Below, in pieces: positions 1 through 5,731 of a DNA stretch of 24,354 nucleotides. Where the stretch lies: positions 1 through 24,354 of the forward strand of contig CAZABG010000031.1 of NCBI GenBank assembly GCA_964483465.1, given 5' to 3'. A program made the position numbers and the translations under genes. Under the pieces are notes generated by a model. It was not told where the DNA came from, ran no database searches, and worked only from the letters and a program-made list of their open reading frames with translations. The stretch comes from CAZABG01 sp964483465 (GTDB taxonomy: Bacteria; Chlamydiota; Chlamydiia; Chlamydiales; Parachlamydiaceae). Numbering within the stretch: position 1 is the first letter of the stretch; each line of letters begins with the position of its first letter.

Positions 1-72
1 ACCGGTAGCTCAATCGGATAGAGTACCCGGCTACGAACCGGGCGGTTAGAGGTTCAAATCCTCTCCGGTGCA
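1..72 (+). tRNA. tRNA-Arg (anticodon ACG), 5' partial
   Basis: The cloverleaf is clear. The anticodon stem CCCGG/CCGGG (26-30, 38-42) encloses a 7-nt loop with anticodon ACG at 33-35, the T arm is AGAGG-TTCAAAT-CCTCT, and the 3' acceptor strand is CCGGTGC plus discriminator A at 72. The 5' acceptor strand begins at ACCGG, so the first two bases (expected GC) lie just outside the window. CCA is not encoded. ACG is read as the inosine-wobble arginine tRNA for CGN codons. A coding region starts only 3 nt after the discriminator base. Confidence 0.96.
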
Positions 73-75
73 TAT

Positions 76-693
76 ATGTCTATTAGTTTAGTGTCCAAAG
101 ATATCGGATCCATCACCGTTTACGACGGCAATTCTCCCATTTATTCAAATCAATATTCGTTCGATGATTTGAAGAATAAAGCGGCTGCTTGGGACATTGA
201 ACCCTCAAGAAAATCTTTATTTAGAGCCTGTTTTATTCCTACAGGAAGCCCAAGCCATAAAGAGCTCGTAAAAAACTTCCTTTCGCCTACCCTTTTTTAT
301 CGCGCCCTTAACGTCCACAACCTTGTTTTAAGAATACTTACAATACCTTTTGCCATCATTCTCGATATTGCCACATTACTTCCCCGCATCGTAATCGCTT
401 GTTTCAAATTAGACCCCGAATTTAAATCCCCCATTTTTTCAAGCATTTCTCACGAGCTTGACCGTTCCTTTGTTAAATTGCGCATTCAATATGAGAAAGT
501 TGTCATTAAAGACGATACGGCAACCAAACTCGTTGTAGACGAATCGCGTGAAATTGCGTTGAATCCCTATGTCACAGTTGACAGAGTTATTAAATACAAA
601 AATAAAGAGTCCACCTACCATAATATTGATGGCGTGTGGGACATGCAGTCGAATTACGACGTTCCTCCTAAATTTTTCTCTTACAAAAACTAA
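76..693 (+). CDS. Hypothetical protein with central hydrophobic segment
   Basis: This 205-residue protein is not recognised. It has a polar N-terminal part, one strongly hydrophobic stretch at about residues 82-110 (HNLVLRILTIPFAIILDIAT and onward, with basic residues inside it), and a charged C-terminal half. Hydrophobic blocks of this type are, from memory, common in lineage-specific proteins of environmental chlamydiae, and membrane or inclusion-membrane association is possible. The hydrophobic block is shorter than the bilobed one expected of a classical Inc protein. The ATG lies 3 nt after the tRNA-Arg and has no Shine-Dalgarno sequence, because the upstream bases are the tRNA acceptor stem. 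Translation from a processed, nearly leaderless transcript is one possibility, and a GTG at position 91 is a less likely alternative start. A terminator-like fold follows the stop codon. Confidence 0.7.
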   Translation: MSISLVSKDIGSITVYDGNSPIYSNQYSFDDLKNKAAAWDIEPSRKSLFRACFIPTGSPSHKELVKNFLSPTLFYRALNVHNLVLRILTIPFAIILDIATLLPRIVIACFKLDPEFKSPIFSSISHELDRSFVKLRIQYEKVVIKDDTATKLVVDESREIALNPYVTVDRVIKYKNKESTYHNIDGVWDMQSNYDVPPKFFSYKN

Positions 694-770
694 AGCTCTT
701 ATCCATTTATAAGATCTTCGAATACATCGTTTTCGAAGATCGCTTTGCTTGGAAAAATTAGAGCTTTTTT
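692..770 (+). terminator. Nested hairpin followed by T tract, probable terminator
   Basis: There are two concentric inverted repeats. The inner one is GATCTTCGAA (713-722) pairing with TTCGAAGATC (732-741) over a 9-nt loop. The outer one is AAAGCTCT (692-699) pairing with AGAGCTTT (760-767), and it is followed directly by more T residues to 770. The fold begins at the stop codon of the preceding gene, which fits intrinsic termination of the tRNA/unknown-gene transcript. The outer stem is separated from the inner stem by unpaired bases, so its strength is uncertain. The fold overlaps a possible TTG-initiated extension of the next gene, which argues against that extension. Confidence 0.5.
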
Positions 771-856
771 CGTATGGTGTAGATTCGCCCGGGAGAGAAC
801 GTTATCTCGATCGACAAGGCGAGAGAAATCTATTCCCTCTAAACTCCGAGGCCTCA

Positions 857-1444
857 ATGACATCGATAAGAAAATATACGTGCGGACCTTTTGAAACGAA
901 TTGCTACCTTGATGGAACGATTTTAATTGATGCGCCCCCTGGCAGCTTTGATGAAATTGATCATCCTATAACGCATATCTTGTTAACACACAGCCACTGG
1001 GATCATACAGCTGATTGCTCTAAGTTTAAAAAACATAACCCCGACTTAATTATAGTTTGCCACGAAAACGACCGAGGAAATGTGGAAGTGCCTGGCTCTG
1101 ATGGACTTCCACTATTTATGAAAGTGGAAGGCGTTATCCCTGATCGTTTTATTAAAGAAGGCGATGTGATTGAAGGTTTTCAAGTGATTGATCTTCCGGG
1201 ACATACACCGGGCGGCGTTGGGTACTACGATCCTAAAAGAGGCGTTTTATTTTCGGGCGATACCTTATTCCAAAACACAATAGGCAATTTAAGTTTTCCA
1301 ACAGCCAAACCTGATTTAATGTGGAAATCGCTAAAGAAACTTGCTAAACTTCCCCCTGAAACGATCGTATTACCTGGACATGGTCCATCAACCACGATTG
1401 CAAAAGAGAGCTGGCTTGACAAAGCTGAAGATTATTTTGGATGA
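857..1444 (+). CDS. Metallo-beta-lactamase-fold hydrolase (glyoxalase II-like / YcbL type)
   Basis: This is a 195-residue zinc hydrolase of the metallo-beta-lactamase superfamily. The metal-binding motif HSHWDH is at residues 45-50, with further ligands at H116 (in PGHTPGG), D135 (in FSGDTLF) and H175 (in LPGHGP). Length and motifs fit the short YcbL-like proteins related to hydroxyacylglutathione hydrolase, which act on thioesters. The true substrate cannot be told from sequence. I chose the ATG at 857 because GAGG lies 6 nt upstream and conserved sequence starts there (MTSIRKYTCGPFETNCYL). The reading frame stays open back to a TTG at 749, but those 36 codons overlap the preceding terminator fold and look non-coding. 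The stop is followed after 9 nt by the peroxiredoxin gene, so the two are probably co-transcribed. Confidence 0.85.
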   Translation: MTSIRKYTCGPFETNCYLDGTILIDAPPGSFDEIDHPITHILLTHSHWDHTADCSKFKKHNPDLIIVCHENDRGNVEVPGSDGLPLFMKVEGVIPDRFIKEGDVIEGFQVIDLPGHTPGGVGYYDPKRGVLFSGDTLFQNTIGNLSFPTAKPDLMWKSLKKLAKLPPETIVLPGHGPSTTIAKESWLDKAEDYFG

Positions 1445-1453
1445 GGAGACATC

Positions 1454-2047
1454 ATGGGCATATTAGTTGGAAGAAGAGCACCGGAAATTAAAACAAAAGC
1501 GGTGCATAAGAATAAAATCGTAAACGATTTCAATCTCCTTCAATTCAACGGGATGAACATCATATTGTTCTTCTATCCTCTTGATTTTACTTTTGTATGT
1601 CCTACTGAAATGCATGCTTTTCAAGACCACATCGCTGAATTTGAAAAGAGAAATACACAAGTCATCGCATGTTCTGTTGATAGCGTCTACACCCATTTAG
1701 CGTGGCTCAATACCCCAAGAAGCAAAGGGGGCATTGCAGGAATTACTTACCCCATTCTTTCAGATATCAATAAAACAATATCGCGCGACTTTGACGTTCT
1801 GGTTCCTCATGAAGGCATCGCTTACCGCGGACTCTTTTTAATAGATTCAAATGGTATTGTACGCCATCAAATCGTAAATGATCTGCCGATTGGAAGATCG
1901 ATCGACGAAGCTTTAAGAACGATTGACGCGCTTAATTACCATGAAACTCACGGCGAGGTTTGCCCTGCAAATTGGGCCCTTGGCAAAAAGAGCTTAAAAC
2001 CTTCGCAAGAAGGGTTAGAAGAATACTTTGTAGTGAGCGTAAACTAA
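1454..2047 (+). CDS. 2-Cys peroxiredoxin (AhpC/TSA family)
   Basis: This is a 197-residue thiol peroxidase that reduces hydrogen peroxide and organic peroxides in the cytoplasm. The peroxidatic cysteine is C49 in the signature FYPLDFTFVCPTE. The resolving cysteine is C170 in GEVCPANW. Both are at the usual positions for typical 2-Cys Prx1/AhpC enzymes, and the length is normal. It probably corresponds to C. trachomatis CT603 (from memory). The start is supported by AGGAG ending 5 nt before the ATG. The stop TAA shares one base with the ATG of the next gene (TAATG), which suggests coupled translation. The reductase partner is not in the window, and no ahpF-like gene is adjacent. Confidence 0.93.
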   Translation: MGILVGRRAPEIKTKAVHKNKIVNDFNLLQFNGMNIILFFYPLDFTFVCPTEMHAFQDHIAEFEKRNTQVIACSVDSVYTHLAWLNTPRSKGGIAGITYPILSDINKTISRDFDVLVPHEGIAYRGLFLIDSNGIVRHQIVNDLPIGRSIDEALRTIDALNYHETHGEVCPANWALGKKSLKPSQEGLEEYFVVSVN

Positions 2048-3664
2048 TGTCTCAGGAAGAGGTATTGCAAGATGCCGCAAGCCCCCAAATAGAGGACGCG
2101 GAATCGGTACAGAAACTTAAAATGCTTGTCCATTCTTTAAAAAAGAAGTATGGAGAAGCCGTTACGCAATCTTATTCTCTCGAACAAAAATCACGCGATT
2201 TAAGCGCAGAGAATAGCACCTTAAAGCAAACGGTCAACGCCTTAACGATAAAATTCAATCAAACTTTAGTTGAACTTCACGACCTCGAAGAAAAGTACAG
2301 AACCCTCCTTAAAGAAAAAGAAGAACTTCATTCAAGCTCTTTTGATTATAAGGAAGAGGTAAAAATGTTGACTGAGCAGCACCAATCGCTCATCAACGAA
2401 TTGAACCATCATGAAGAGGAAGCGAAAAAAGCGGTTGAAGAACTTCAGGCCGTAAAACTCAAAGAAACTCAACTTGAAAGAGTTATTCAATTTCTTAGAA
2501 AGCGTTCAGAAGAAGCGCATATCGAAACAAATCAGATGGCCCAGGATTTAGCGCAGGCTCAAGAAATTAGCCAAAGCCTTTCCGACGAGCTTAAAAAAAG
2601 CCAGGATACGATACGTGCTTTAAGAGAAGAGATCGAATCGGGCAAATCATGCAGCAAAGAATTAGAAGAAGAAGGACTTAAAAGACGAGAGTCCTTAAAT
2701 GAGCTCGAACAATCCTTAAAGGTTCTTAGAGAATCGCATACTGACTTATCGAGCCGTTATGAATCGCTTCAAGCTGAATTTAAAAGCCGTGTTGAAGAGC
2801 ATGAATCATTAAAAAAAGAACATACCTTCCTTAAGCAAGCCATGCTTCGCGAAGTAGAAGACATGCGCTTTCAGCTTAAGAATAAAGAAGCTGAATTTGA
2901 AGTTTGTATAAAAAAAGCGGAAAACAAAGAGGCTGAAAAACTTGCCGAAATGCAAAGGAAGCTAGCTGAAAAAGAGCTAGAAATTCAAAAGCATGAAATG
3001 AGAGAGCTAGAAGTTCAGGCGGCTTTTGAAACACGCACTCTTGCGGTAGCCGAACAGGAAAAACTAAAAGATCAGCTAAAGAAACTAGCGTCCGAAAACG
3101 AAGAGCTTCTTGCTGATAAAAGAGAGCTCGAGCAAAAGCTAAAAACGGCTCAGCAGCATTTAGCTAAAAAGGTGCGAGAAAGCGCATTGATCATGGAAAG
3201 ATCGGACGGCGACAAAGAAAAAGTTCAGGCTCTTACCCAAGAGCTAACTCAATCCCAAATTAAATTGGCTGAAATTAAAAATACGATCGGGATGGAGCTT
3301 GAACATCAAAAGAAAATGCTTGAACGTGAAACTGAATTAAGAAAAAACGCCGAACAGCAAGCCCAAAGATTAGAAGAGCGTTATTTTCAGGTGCATGAAA
3401 AATGGCGTGAAGCAGAAAGCGAAATCCGCGAATTTAAAAAAATGGAAGAGAAGTTTCAAGAACTCAAATCGTTCTTCTCAAGCTTCAATCCGCATCCGGC
3501 CCCTCCCGCCCCTAAAGCTCCTATAAAAGCGTTAGAAGAAGAGCACGTTGTTTCACAGNNNNNNNNNNACGCCTTCTCAATCTGCGCCTCAGCAATCTCC
3601 GCAACCTGTTGCTGCCGATCTTTTTGAAAGAGAAGCGCCTCGTTTTAAAGGCACCCTGTTTTAA
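2047..3664 (+). CDS. Long coiled-coil protein, interrupted by assembly gap
   Basis: The start is the ATG at 2047, overlapping the peroxiredoxin stop by one base. An in-frame extension upstream lies inside the peroxiredoxin gene and was rejected. About 460 residues are almost uninterrupted alpha-helical coiled coil, rich in E, K, Q and L with leucine heptads. A proline-rich linker (NPHPAPPAPKAPIKA) follows near residue 490. Ten N at 3559-3568 interrupt the gene. After the gap the coding frame is the one beginning at 3569 (TPSQSAPQQSPQPVAA...), which ends with RFKGTLF and TAA at 3662-3664, again overlapping the next ATG by one base. The two parts are in frame only if the true gap length is a multiple of three. 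The position next to ruvC suggests the homologue of C. trachomatis CT503 (memory, uncertain). Function is unknown; a scaffolding or structural role is only a guess. Confidence 0.8.
3559..3568. other. Assembly gap (10 N)
   Basis: Ten undetermined bases lie in the Gln/Pro-rich C-terminal linker of the coiled-coil gene. The flanking coding frames differ by one base across ten N, so the real missing length is probably not ten but a multiple of three. The low-complexity sequence on both sides (Pro/Ala before, Gln/Ser/Pro after) makes a collapsed short repeat a likely cause of the gap. Confidence 0.97.
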
Positions 3665-4149
3665 TGGGAGAAATTATACTGGGCATAGATCCAGGTTCTC
3701 GGATCACAGGGTACGGGATTATTCATAAAGCGGATCGTCTAGAGCCTCTTGACTTTGGCTGCATCCGCCCTCCTGTTTCCATGAAATTCACCGACAAGTG
3801 CCATGCGATATATCAAGGTATTGACGCCCTTATTGAAAAGCACCGTCCGAAAACGCTTGTTATAGAAACGCAGTTCATAAAGCTAAACGTTAAAACGGCC
3901 TTTAATATCGTTGTTCTACGAGGCTTTATTCTTGCCTGCGCCAAAAACCACGGCCTTAAAGTCTATGAATATGCGCCAACTAAAATAAAAGTGGCGGTAA
4001 CTGGGAAAGGCCATGCCAAAAAGCATCAAGTTCAGGCGATGATTCAAAATCAATTGAATCTTCCTGAGCTGCCCACTCCCGAGGATGCCGCCGATGCGCT
4101 TGCATGCTGTATTTGCCATGCCCATCAATATACATATGAAGAGGTCTAA
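3664..4149 (+). CDS. ruvC: Crossover junction endodeoxyribonuclease RuvC
   Basis: RuvC, 161 residues, is the Holliday junction resolvase that nicks junctions symmetrically with the RuvAB branch-migration motor. The four acidic catalytic residues of the RNase H-like fold are visible: D9 in GIDPGSRITGYG, E69 in LVIETQF, and D141 and D144 in PEDAADALACC. The length is slightly short of the usual 165-175. The gene overlaps the preceding coiled-coil gene by one base and is followed by ruvA with no intergenic base, a typical ruvC-ruvA arrangement. No ruvB is in the window, as expected for Chlamydiae, where ruvB is elsewhere. Confidence 0.95.
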   Translation: MGEIILGIDPGSRITGYGIIHKADRLEPLDFGCIRPPVSMKFTDKCHAIYQGIDALIEKHRPKTLVIETQFIKLNVKTAFNIVVLRGFILACAKNHGLKVYEYAPTKIKVAVTGKGHAKKHQVQAMIQNQLNLPELPTPEDAADALACCICHAHQYTYEEV

Positions 4150-4731
4150 ATGCTCGCCTACGTAAAAGGGATCCTAATAGAAAACACCCCATCGAGAGCC
4201 ATCATAGATGTCCATGGCGTAGGCTATGAAATCCTTATTCCGCTCTCCACTTCTTCAAAGCTTCCTCAGCCCGGAAAAGAAACTATCCTCTATACGACGC
4301 TTGTTGTGCGTGAAGATTCTCATACCCTATATGGATTTATTGATAAGGCTGAAAAAGAATCTTTCCACCTTCTTCTAAACGTAAATGGCATCGGCCCGAA
4401 AACCGCCTTAAACCTCATTAGCCATTTTTCAAGCGATCAGCTTTCGCATGCCATTACTTCAAATGACATCGCGCTTCTTAGTAAAATCCCCGGCATTGGC
4501 AAAAAAACGGCCGAACGCCTTATCGTGGAACTTAAAGACAAGCTGCCAAATACTCCTGGCGCCTATCAGGTGAAATTAGCATCGCCTGCCTTAAATGACG
4601 CCCACTCGGCGCTGCTCAACCTTGGTTTTACCTCTTCGCAAGCGCAAAAAGCCCTGAAGAAAACCGTCGCAGATCATGGAGAAGACCTTGACCTTCCCTC
4701 AATCATCACAATCACCCTCAAACACATTTAA
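4150..4731 (+). CDS. ruvA: Holliday junction branch migration protein RuvA
   Basis: RuvA, 193 residues, binds four-way junctions as a tetramer and loads the RuvB motor. Domain I is the N-terminal OB fold (MLAYVKGILIENTPSRAIID to about residue 64). Domain II holds two helix-hairpin-helix motifs, VNGIGPKTA and IPGIGKKTAERLI. Domain III, the RuvB-binding three-helix tail, is residues about 152-193 and starts at HSALLNLGF. The start codon follows the ruvC stop directly, with GAGG inside the end of ruvC as ribosome site. The segment encoding domain III is present a second time downstream at 4852-4980 in a diverged form, so this 3' end has taken part in a duplication or replacement. Confidence 0.95.
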   Translation: MLAYVKGILIENTPSRAIIDVHGVGYEILIPLSTSSKLPQPGKETILYTTLVVREDSHTLYGFIDKAEKESFHLLLNVNGIGPKTALNLISHFSSDQLSHAITSNDIALLSKIPGIGKKTAERLIVELKDKLPNTPGAYQVKLASPALNDAHSALLNLGFTSSQAQKALKKTVADHGEDLDLPSIITITLKHI

Positions 4732-4746
4732 TTTTTATTACTTTTT

Positions 4747-4849
4747 TTGACAGTGAGACCAGTGAGAAACTGCATGAGATCAGTGAGAGGTTCATGTTGT
4801 TAAAAGATCAATTGATTCATTCATAAACCACACTGATCACTCACTGATC
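4747..4849 (+). repeat. Palindromic element, copy 1 (right arm truncated)
   Basis: Positions 4747-4798 are identical, base for base, to 4996-5047 (52 bp). They contain the left arm with CAGTGAGA three times. The A/T-rich loop resembles copy 2, with small length differences around AATTGATTCATT. The right arm is represented only by TCACTGATC at 4841-4849, where it breaks off and the second ruvA tail begins. Copies 1 and 2 are 249 bp apart, so element and ruvA tail form one tandemly repeated unit. Confidence 0.85.
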
Positions 4850-4851
4850 GC

Positions 4852-4980
4852 CATTCGACGCTACTCAATCTTGGTTTTACCACTTCGCAAGCGCAAAAAG
4901 CCCTGAAGAAAACTGTAGACACCCATGGTGAAATGCTAGAACTTGCCGAAATCATCACGCTCACTCTCAAACACATTTAA
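4852..4980 (+). pseudogene. Detached second copy of the ruvA 3' end (domain III)
   Basis: These 129 bases align without gaps to 4603-4731, the last 42 codons plus stop of ruvA. I count 24 base differences, spread over 18 codons, 9 of them silent. The encoded peptide (HSTLLNLGFTTSQAQKALKK..., ending in TLKHI) has 33 of 42 residues identical, no stop and no frameshift, and ends at the same TAA. There is no start codon or ribosome site for it, so it is probably untranslated. The pattern of silent and conservative changes suggests that it evolved as the end of a working ruvA, perhaps from another strain or as the original tail, before being left behind. The preceding base context is the broken right arm of palindrome copy 1. 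Confidence 0.9.
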
Positions 4981-4998
4981 TTCTTACTATTTTTCTTG

Positions 4999-5122
4999 AC
5001 AGTGAGACCAGTGAGAAACTGCATGAGATCAGTGAGAGGTTCATGTTTAAAAAATCAATTGATTCATTTAAACCACACAGATCTCTCACTGATCTCATGC
5101 AGTTTCTCACTGGTCTCACTGT
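4999..5122. repeat. Perfect 40-bp inverted repeat, palindromic element copy 2
   Basis: The left arm 4999-5038 and the right arm 5083-5122 are exact reverse complements over 40 bp, with a 44-bp A/T-rich spacer that itself contains the palindrome AATCAATTGATT. Each arm carries CAGTGAGA three times in the same orientation within the arm (left arm: 5000-5007, 5009-5016, 5030-5037). The element lies between convergent ruvA and nth, 6 bp from the nth stop codon. A transcript from either side could fold into a very stable 40-bp stem, but no T tract follows on either strand, so it is not a standard intrinsic terminator. It could be a bidirectional terminator or RNase III site, a protein-binding array, or a small non-autonomous mobile element. 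Confidence 0.95.
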
Positions 5123-5128
5123 TAAAAA

Positions 5129-5731
5129 TTATACCTTAGAGCACATTGGGCACGCGGCCGCGTCGTGCTTTTTGGCGGGACAATAGACACGTGCAAATAG
5201 AATCATCTGAAGGGACACCCGGTTCCAATCTTTTTCGGGGAAAAACTTTTTGCAGTCTTCTTCCACTTTTTTAACGTTGTCGCTTTTTGATATTCCCCAT
5301 CGTTTGGCGGAGCGAAGGACATGCGTATCGACAACGAAGGAAGGTTTATGGAAAACGTGCGCCATGATGACAGATGCCGTTTTATGCCCTACACCCGGAA
5401 GAGATTCTAATTCTTCAAATGTATCCGGAACCTTGCCGTTAAAATTTTCTAATAAGGCCTTTGATATAGCGAGGACGTTTTTAGCTTTAGTAGGAGCAAG
5501 TCCAATCGTGCGGATAATTTTGAGGATTTGCGGCACGGTTAGTTGCGCCATCTTTTCAGGGGTGGGTCCTAGCCTAAAAAGCTCGGGGGTCACTTTATTT
5601 ACAGAAGCGTCTGTTGTTTGAGCAGAGAGCATCACCGCGATTAAAAGAGTGAAGGGATTTTTATGTAAGAGAGGAATTTTAGGATCGGGAACGTATTTAT
5701 TTAGAATAGCTTCTATTTTCTTATAGTTCAT
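5129..5731 (-). CDS. nth: Endonuclease III (DNA glycosylase/AP lyase) with incomplete Fe-S cysteine motif
   Basis: This is a 200-residue HhH-GPD base-excision repair enzyme that removes oxidised pyrimidines and cleaves at the abasic site. The helix-hairpin-helix LPGVGHKTA carries catalytic lysine K117, and the catalytic aspartate is D135 in VVDTHV. The start used is the ATG at 5731, which overlaps the mnmE stop as ATGA. A TTG at 5743 would add four residues. The family's 4Fe-4S loop is C-x6-C-x2-C-x5-C. Here C184 and C194 sit at canonical spacing, the second position is A191, the chain ends at V200 where the fourth Cys should be, and one extra Cys occurs at 197. Cluster binding is therefore doubtful. 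The stop is 6 bp from a palindromic element, so C-terminal truncation is possible. From memory this is CT697 in C. trachomatis. Confidence 0.92.
   Translation of the reverse strand: MNYKKIEAILNKYVPDPKIPLLHKNPFTLLIAVMLSAQTTDASVNKVTPELFRLGPTPEKMAQLTVPQILKIIRTIGLAPTKAKNVLAISKALLENFNGKVPDTFEELESLPGVGHKTASVIMAHVFHKPSFVVDTHVLRSAKRWGISKSDNVKKVEEDCKKFFPEKDWNRVSLQMILFARVYCPAKKHDAAACPMCSKV

Noticed and set aside
1960..2046. Upstream in-frame extension of the coiled-coil gene
   Set aside because: It lies wholly inside the peroxiredoxin gene in another frame; the ATG at 2047 forms a TAATG junction identical in style to the one at the gene's other end.
3569..3627. Coiled-coil protein ending in a Cys-rich tail after the gap
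   Set aside because: That frame exists only because the N run is ten long; the other frame gives a composition-matched tail that ends exactly at the ruvC start.
4747..5122. CRISPR array or standard rho-independent terminator
   Set aside because: The CAGTGAGA units are short and unevenly spaced with no spacer-repeat pattern, and no T tract follows the stem on either strand.
5250..5621. Forward 123-codon open frame opposite nth
   Set aside because: It is antisense to well-conserved catalytic parts of Nth, including the HhH motif, and has no ribosome site or recognisable protein features.
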